Assembly (NCBI GenBank): GCA_003342815.1
Contig: PTEX01000016.1
Location: forward strand, 3,402,731 to 3,466,730
Length of the DNA stretch: 64,000 nt
Source: Eudromia elegans
Taxonomy: Eukaryota; Chordata; Aves; Tinamiformes; Tinamidae
Direction of reading: 5' to 3'
The translations under genes were made by a program, and so were the position numbers. Each line of letters starts with the position of its first letter. The first letter of the stretch is position 1. Under the pieces are notes generated by a model. The model was not told the DNA's origin, did no database searches, and saw only the letters and a program-made list of their open reading frames with translations. This document shows, one piece after another, positions 59,401 to 64,000 of the stretch.

Positions 59401-60730
59401 TTCAATTACCCTTTGCACCTGTTCTGGTTGCAGACAGGGTCAGATTTGTTAGCAAATTGCTGCTAATCCCACTGCCCTCTCCCTTTTTAACATCGGTACG
59501 CCAACTTCTTTGCATTACGGTACCGTTTGCAACTTTGGAGTGGTATGACCAAATATTTGCCTCTGGCTCCAGGATTGCAAGGGCCAAGTCTTGCACTTTG
59601 TGGTACTTTCCTATGCTGATTTGGCTCTTCCTGTAACCCCTTAGTGAGGACATGCACAGAGCAGCAGCTGTAGCTGCTGGTGCAGGAACTCTGGTACTGG
59701 TGTTGAACTGGTAAGCTCTGCACCTGCAGTGGCTCCAGCTGGGCATCCCAGCAGCCCCAGGTGGGAGAACTTTCCTCTAAGAGAGCTTTGCAGGGGCAGA
59801 GGCTTCCAGCAGCTCCAAAAATGAGCTCACCCCACACAGAGAGCTGGACCCAGCCCTCTCTCCCACTCTCTCTGCTTCTGACATCCCAGTCCCCACACAG
59901 TCCAATGGGTGAGGGCTGTGGGACATGGTTGGTTGTTCTGGACCTATCAGTCTTGTAGCCGTAATTTCTCCGGTGAGATTCTGAAGGGAACCGGTTCCTC
60001 CGAGTTTTTAGTTTCAATGATTAGTGTTTTTGTTTGGGTATATTTTCGTGTTCAGAGGTGGACCCAAGCTGAGACTTCTACCATGGCCCTGATCCCCAGG
60101 AGGGAAACACACCACAACTTGGGCCCACCTCTAGTGCAATATCTTTTATTTGTAGACCATATTTTACTCTACAGCTGTTGCATTGTTATCAGCACCAATA
60201 TATGCATAATCCTACTGCCAGTCACTATTTCATATGTGCCTATGTGTATCCCACAAACTAACGTGACACTCTGGTGTCTCTTTCCGTGTTTAAGATGCGT
60301 CTCAGACTCATGTGTGCGCAAGTTTTAATCCTCCTCGGTTTGTGCATGTTACTATTTTTTTTAAGTGAGAGTGTCATATTTGGTGTTTGTTTGCATCGTG
60401 TTATGGAATCTAGAGCACAGTGGACTTTACTTATAACTAAATTGTCTCTGTTCACCTGACGAGGGGACCGTGGTAGAGTCCCGTGGGGATTCGAGGCAGA
60501 AGTGCAATGCAGATGTGCAGCAAGAAGGAAGTTCGCCAGAAGTGGGAAATGGCTCTTCCCCTTCTTCCCAGTCGAGGCTCACCAGCTCTCCGGAGTGGGG
60601 AGACACAGCACCGCAAATGCCGGGTCCTGGGTAACGGGTTAGGGTTTGGCTGTGGGGAAGTCCAGGGTCCACCTGTGCAAAACTGAGCGGATCTGGAGAG
60701 GGGGATCTCCTTTTGGGGGCTTTTTCTAAA
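59400..60730. other. Unclassified AT-rich segment, possibly an old mobile-element remnant
   Basis: AT-rich and unlike its flanks, with a 15-bp imperfect inverted repeat (60054-60068 with 60118-60132) and stretches that look LTR-like to me (60240-60480) but that I cannot assign to a family. No coding frame of note. Confidence 0.3.
60054..60132. repeat. Hairpin-forming inverted repeat
   Basis: AGAGGTGGACCCAAG (60054-60068) pairs with CTTGGGCCCACCTCT (60118-60132) at 14 of 15 positions, with a 49-nt loop. Confidence 0.65.
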
Positions 60731-61084
60731 ATGAGATGTCAGCTAAAGCCTTATGGAGGCAACCCCCCGGTTCCAGTGCACAGGCGCGAGGGAAGGTCTC
60801 CCTCTGGCTGGGCATGGTGCCTAGCTCAAGGCCAGCTATAGTAGGGCTTGTATGGGGGGGCCTGCAGCATCCCACTTTCTCAGATCCTTTTCTCCTTTAC
60901 GGAGCACACCGAAGTTAAAAATGCTGCAAAACTCACCTAGAGTGTGTTTGCTGCCCTCTCCCCTCCTCTGGGCTAGCAGTCTATGATCCTGCTGTTACTC
61001 TGCAGCATCCCTGAAGGGACACAGCACCTGCTTGCACACTGTCTGCCAGAAACCATCCTGGAGCAAGGAGGAAAACAGAGTTCA

Positions 61085-61250
61085 GACTGAGGTACCAAAG
61101 AGTTAACATTCTGCTAGGTTTACAGATGTATTTGTAGGACTTGTACTATGTCACATCTATAACCATGAGATATTATTTTTATGCTGTAAACTTTTACAAA
61201 ATATGTTTTTAAAGAAAAAAAAAGTTTAAAATTAAAGGTGTTTCTTTTTG
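61085..61250 (+). terminator. Possible distal 3' end (ATTAAA) of PDGFRB
   Basis: An AT-rich block with ATATTATTTTTATGCTGT, TTTTTAAAG, then ATTAAA followed by GTGTTTCTTTTTG looks like a 3' UTR terminus. It could be a long PDGFRB isoform or an unrelated sequence. Confidence 0.3.
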
Positions 61251-64000
61251 CAAACTGCCATCTCCTCCTTTCCTCTGCCTAATTTTAGCTGTTTCCACCT
61301 GCATCAGCTCATATGGGGTTGGGAATACGGCTTAACCGTGCCATGGGTGAAGGCTAAGCACGTTAATACGCTGTGCATGACCCCAACGCTTAGGAAAAAC
61401 CAAGCTGGGAACCAGGCGGAGAGAAGCACAGTGAGTGAGCCCAGGCATGTGGTAAGGAGCAGGGGCTGCGAACGGGGCAGGACCTGCCGCAGCTCTCTGC
61501 TAAGGAAGGACAGCTGAGCTATCGGAAGGTGCATCAGGAGCGCACACATCCTGAAGGCCAACACTGGTAACGCTGTTGGAGCTGGGATGGGGTAAGGATG
61601 CGGGTCCCCAGACTGGAGCAGTGCAGGGTCGGAGGGAGGTTTGGGAACACCACAGTGCGGTTCATTTCTGTCCATGGGTTAATGGCTCAGTGCAGTGAGG
61701 AGCTAGCAGTGGGAGCAGGGCACCAGTACGAGTAGTGGTGCACGGAGTTCCTCATTCCTGGCTCTCCTGTGACCTCTATTCTCCTATTCTCCTTCTCAAA
61801 GGAACAACTACCTCCTAAAGATGGAAACCCAAAGTGCTGGCTCCCCACACTATCACTATCTCATCCCAGACCCTTCTGTCTATCTCCTTTCCTCCTCCTC
61901 TCCTCACCTTCTTCTTGATGTCACCCCAGAAGTGCTGCAGAATGGGACACAGTCACCTCCTGGGGTCTAGCCCAAAGCTGCCTCCTCTCTGCAGCTTTGC
62001 TGAAACTGCTTCTCTGAAAATCTACCCTAGACTGCTGAGCAGAGCTGTTTGCATTCAGCTTGGAGCCACAAGCTTGGAAAGGCCGAGGTTGCTGCACAAA
62101 GAGCATATTGAATTGAATTGAATCCAGTTTTCAGCCTGTGTGATGCTGTCCCAGAGCAATGCCTGGCTAGCAGCAGTTGTGCCCATTTGCACAAGGATTC
62201 ACACATCCCACTGTCTGGAAACCCTTTGTGCAGGGTCCAAAGGCCCAAAGCACCAACTGCAGCAGGAGACAGGTTCAAGTCTCAGATTCCTCTTTCCAGC
62301 CCAGCCTGTCCTGGGCTCTCATCTCAGTTTCCTAAAGAGGAGGTTTGCAGCCTCCCTGATCAGCTCAGGCTAATTCTCCCCAGACTCACTGTGAGTCACC
62401 TGGCACAGCTCAGCCATGTCAGGGCATTTTTCTCCAGGAGCTGATTCAGCAGTGGAAAAAAAGCCCACCTCATCTCTGGAGAGGCTGGGGGAAAAAAAAA
62501 AAAAAAAAAANAAAAAAAAAAAAAAAGTTTGTCAAAGGTTTGCAGGAAAGCCAGGAGGGGGCTTGTTAACTCTCAGCTAAGAATCTAGCTCATTCTCACC
62601 ACCTGATCCTTGTCTAGCAGACCTTTTTGCATGTGGAGACACACTGAAAAGGAGCTGCTGCAAGGGGAATGAGTAGCTGGACCGTGGGACGTCCAGCAAG
62701 ACATTTTCCCTGCCTGAAAGAAGTTTCTCTCCTCTTTGGTAGCAAGGAGGTGTTATGTGACATGCACATTGCACGAGGCTCCGGGGATGCATAGGAATTC
62801 AGACTGTGCTCTTGGAGGCAAACACGGCCTGCTGCACCAGTCAGTCTCCCCACAGCAGGACTTTTAGCTAGCTGGGTACCAACAGCTGACTTGGGACACG
62901 GCTGCTCCCTACCTGCCCCTGGCTGCTGCATCAACATCCTTGGGCTTCACGCAACTCAAAGCAAATAAGACTTGCTCAGAGCTGCTTGGGCACACAGCAT
63001 GAGCTGGCCATGCAAAGCAGACGTCTTCTGCATAAAGCCAAACCTGCACAAGACTGTCATGGGTTTCACTGTGGTTGTATCAACCTGCTTGTGAGGCTAG
63101 GGAAGGATGCTCTGGTTAATATGAGCTGTGCCCATCCCAATAATACTCTAGAGGCTGAGCTGCTACTTGTGACTTCAGCATTTGGTGGGTGCCACTCCAG
63201 GCAGGAAGAGGCTGGCCATGGATGAGGCAGAAAGCCCAGCAGATAGCCTGTCCACCAGCCTAAGCACCTAGCCCAGCTTAGGAACCATGTGCACTAGCTG
63301 TGACTTGTCACCTGCCGACTGTTTCCATCTGAGATTTCTGCAAGGGGCTCCTCAAAGGCAAGAAGGAAGATTGAGAGATTGGTTCCCTTCTCTGCTAATA
63401 ACCTGTCTGGTTTAAAACTTGCTCATACTAGTGAGTCAGTTCTCTCTGAGCTGGCATTTGTTCCTGGAAAAAAAAAATAAGAAGAAGGAGGGAAACAAAC
63501 ATCCTTTAAAAAGCCCCTTTGGCTCAAAAGGAGGAAAGATAATCAGCCAGACATATCCTGCGGCCCAGTCACTCTCCAAGGCTCTGGCTCTGGGCGAGAG
63601 CCCCCCAGCACACCGCGTTGTCTCTGCTTCATATTCTTCTTCCCTCTGTCCTGCCAGGAAAAAATGCTGAGAGAAAATCTTCTCCAGCCAAAAGCTGCTG
63701 CTTCTTCTCTCCGGACTCCTGCACTGCTCAGCTTCCTCGTGCTCTCCAGCCACTCCTCTGGCCAAAACCTAGAGCTTTCTGCTCACTCCCATGACTGTTA
63801 GTCATGTTCAACAGAGTCAGCCATGTTCTCACCTCTTGGCCCCCAAGATATTGTCTTCCAAATATCTCTCTAATCTCCAAGGCTTCCCTTTGGAGAAGCC
63901 CCCAACTCTGTTCCCCTCCGGTTTGCATAAGCTCAAGGAGGGCTCCTCTGATGAGGATCTTTGAGCTGTAAGTGCAGATGCCACAGCCACCTCTGTGCAG
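61250..64000 (+). other. Spacer expected to lead into CSF1R
   Basis: No exon with a signal-peptide-like start and a good donor was found. An AP-1 core TGAGTCA near 63432 and several GGAA/GAGGAA cores are present. In the conserved order the next gene is CSF1R on the plus strand, so this may hold its upstream control DNA. Confidence 0.35.
62492..62526 (+). repeat. Poly(A) tract with one ambiguous base
   Basis: About 35 A residues interrupted by an N at 62511, the only ambiguous base in the window. It may be an assembly join or a low-quality homopolymer, or the tail of a retro-inserted sequence. Confidence 0.8.

Noticed and set aside
60240..60480. Possible solo LTR
   Set aside because: No TG...CA ends with target-site duplication or primer-binding site could be shown; kept only as an unclassified segment.
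63664..63801. Short plus-strand frame starting MLRENLLQ with a Leu-rich stretch, considered as the CSF1R signal exon
   Set aside because: It reaches a stop with no suitable donor after the hydrophobic part and does not resemble the CSF1R N-terminus.

Overview
This is a stretch of vertebrate nuclear DNA, most likely from a bird. Three multi-exon genes can be rebuilt exon by exon with intact GT-AG junctions: SLC6A7 (brain L-proline transporter, minus strand, coding 762-15111), CDX1 (caudal-type homeobox, the CdxA-like gene, minus strand, 19425-28665) and PDGFRB (PDGF receptor beta, plus strand, coding 43924-56410). Order and orientation match the human 5q32 block SLC6A7-CDX1-PDGFRB-CSF1R. CSF1R should start just past the right edge; I could not find its first coding exon inside the window. 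The bird call rests on compact introns, low repeat load, a GC-rich background with CpG-dense promoters, and one fragment that looks like the 3' end of an avian CR1 LINE (about 4829-4890). I cannot name the species, and a crocodilian or turtle is not strictly excluded.

Layout. 1-761: SLC6A7 3' UTR. 762-15111: 14 coding exons of SLC6A7 with a 5.4 kb first intron. 15112-18240: SLC6A7 CpG-rich promoter, then intergenic DNA with a Z-DNA-like (TG/CATG) tract. 18245-19424: probable CDX1 3' UTR. 19425-28665: three CDX1 coding exons with an 8.2 kb first intron that carries a probable autoregulatory/Wnt/retinoid enhancer region and a purine-rich minisatellite. 28666-33960: intergenic space between the divergent CDX1 and PDGFRB promoters, with unexplained CpG-rich patches. 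About 33970-34258: predicted non-coding PDGFRB exon 1 behind a CCAAT box and a TATA-like element. 34259-43894: PDGFRB intron 1 with homeodomain-site palindromes. 43895-56410: 22 coding exons of PDGFRB. 56411-64000: PDGFRB 3' UTR and the spacer to CSF1R, with old repeats and a poly(A) tract holding the only ambiguous base.

The rebuilt proteins are complete: SLC6A7 636 aa, CDX1 259 aa, PDGFRB 1092 aa, with no internal stops and with the expected catalytic and signalling residues. The three genes do not form one pathway; they are an old syntenic block with tissue-specific regulation. I found no new protein system. The most interesting unexplained signal is regulatory. CDX1 intron 1 combines a cluster of CDX-type TTTATAG/TTTATGA sites, a pair of TCF/LEF sites and a perfect DR2 retinoic-acid-type element. 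PDGFRB intron 1 holds a perfect TAATTGG-CA-CCAATTA palindrome.
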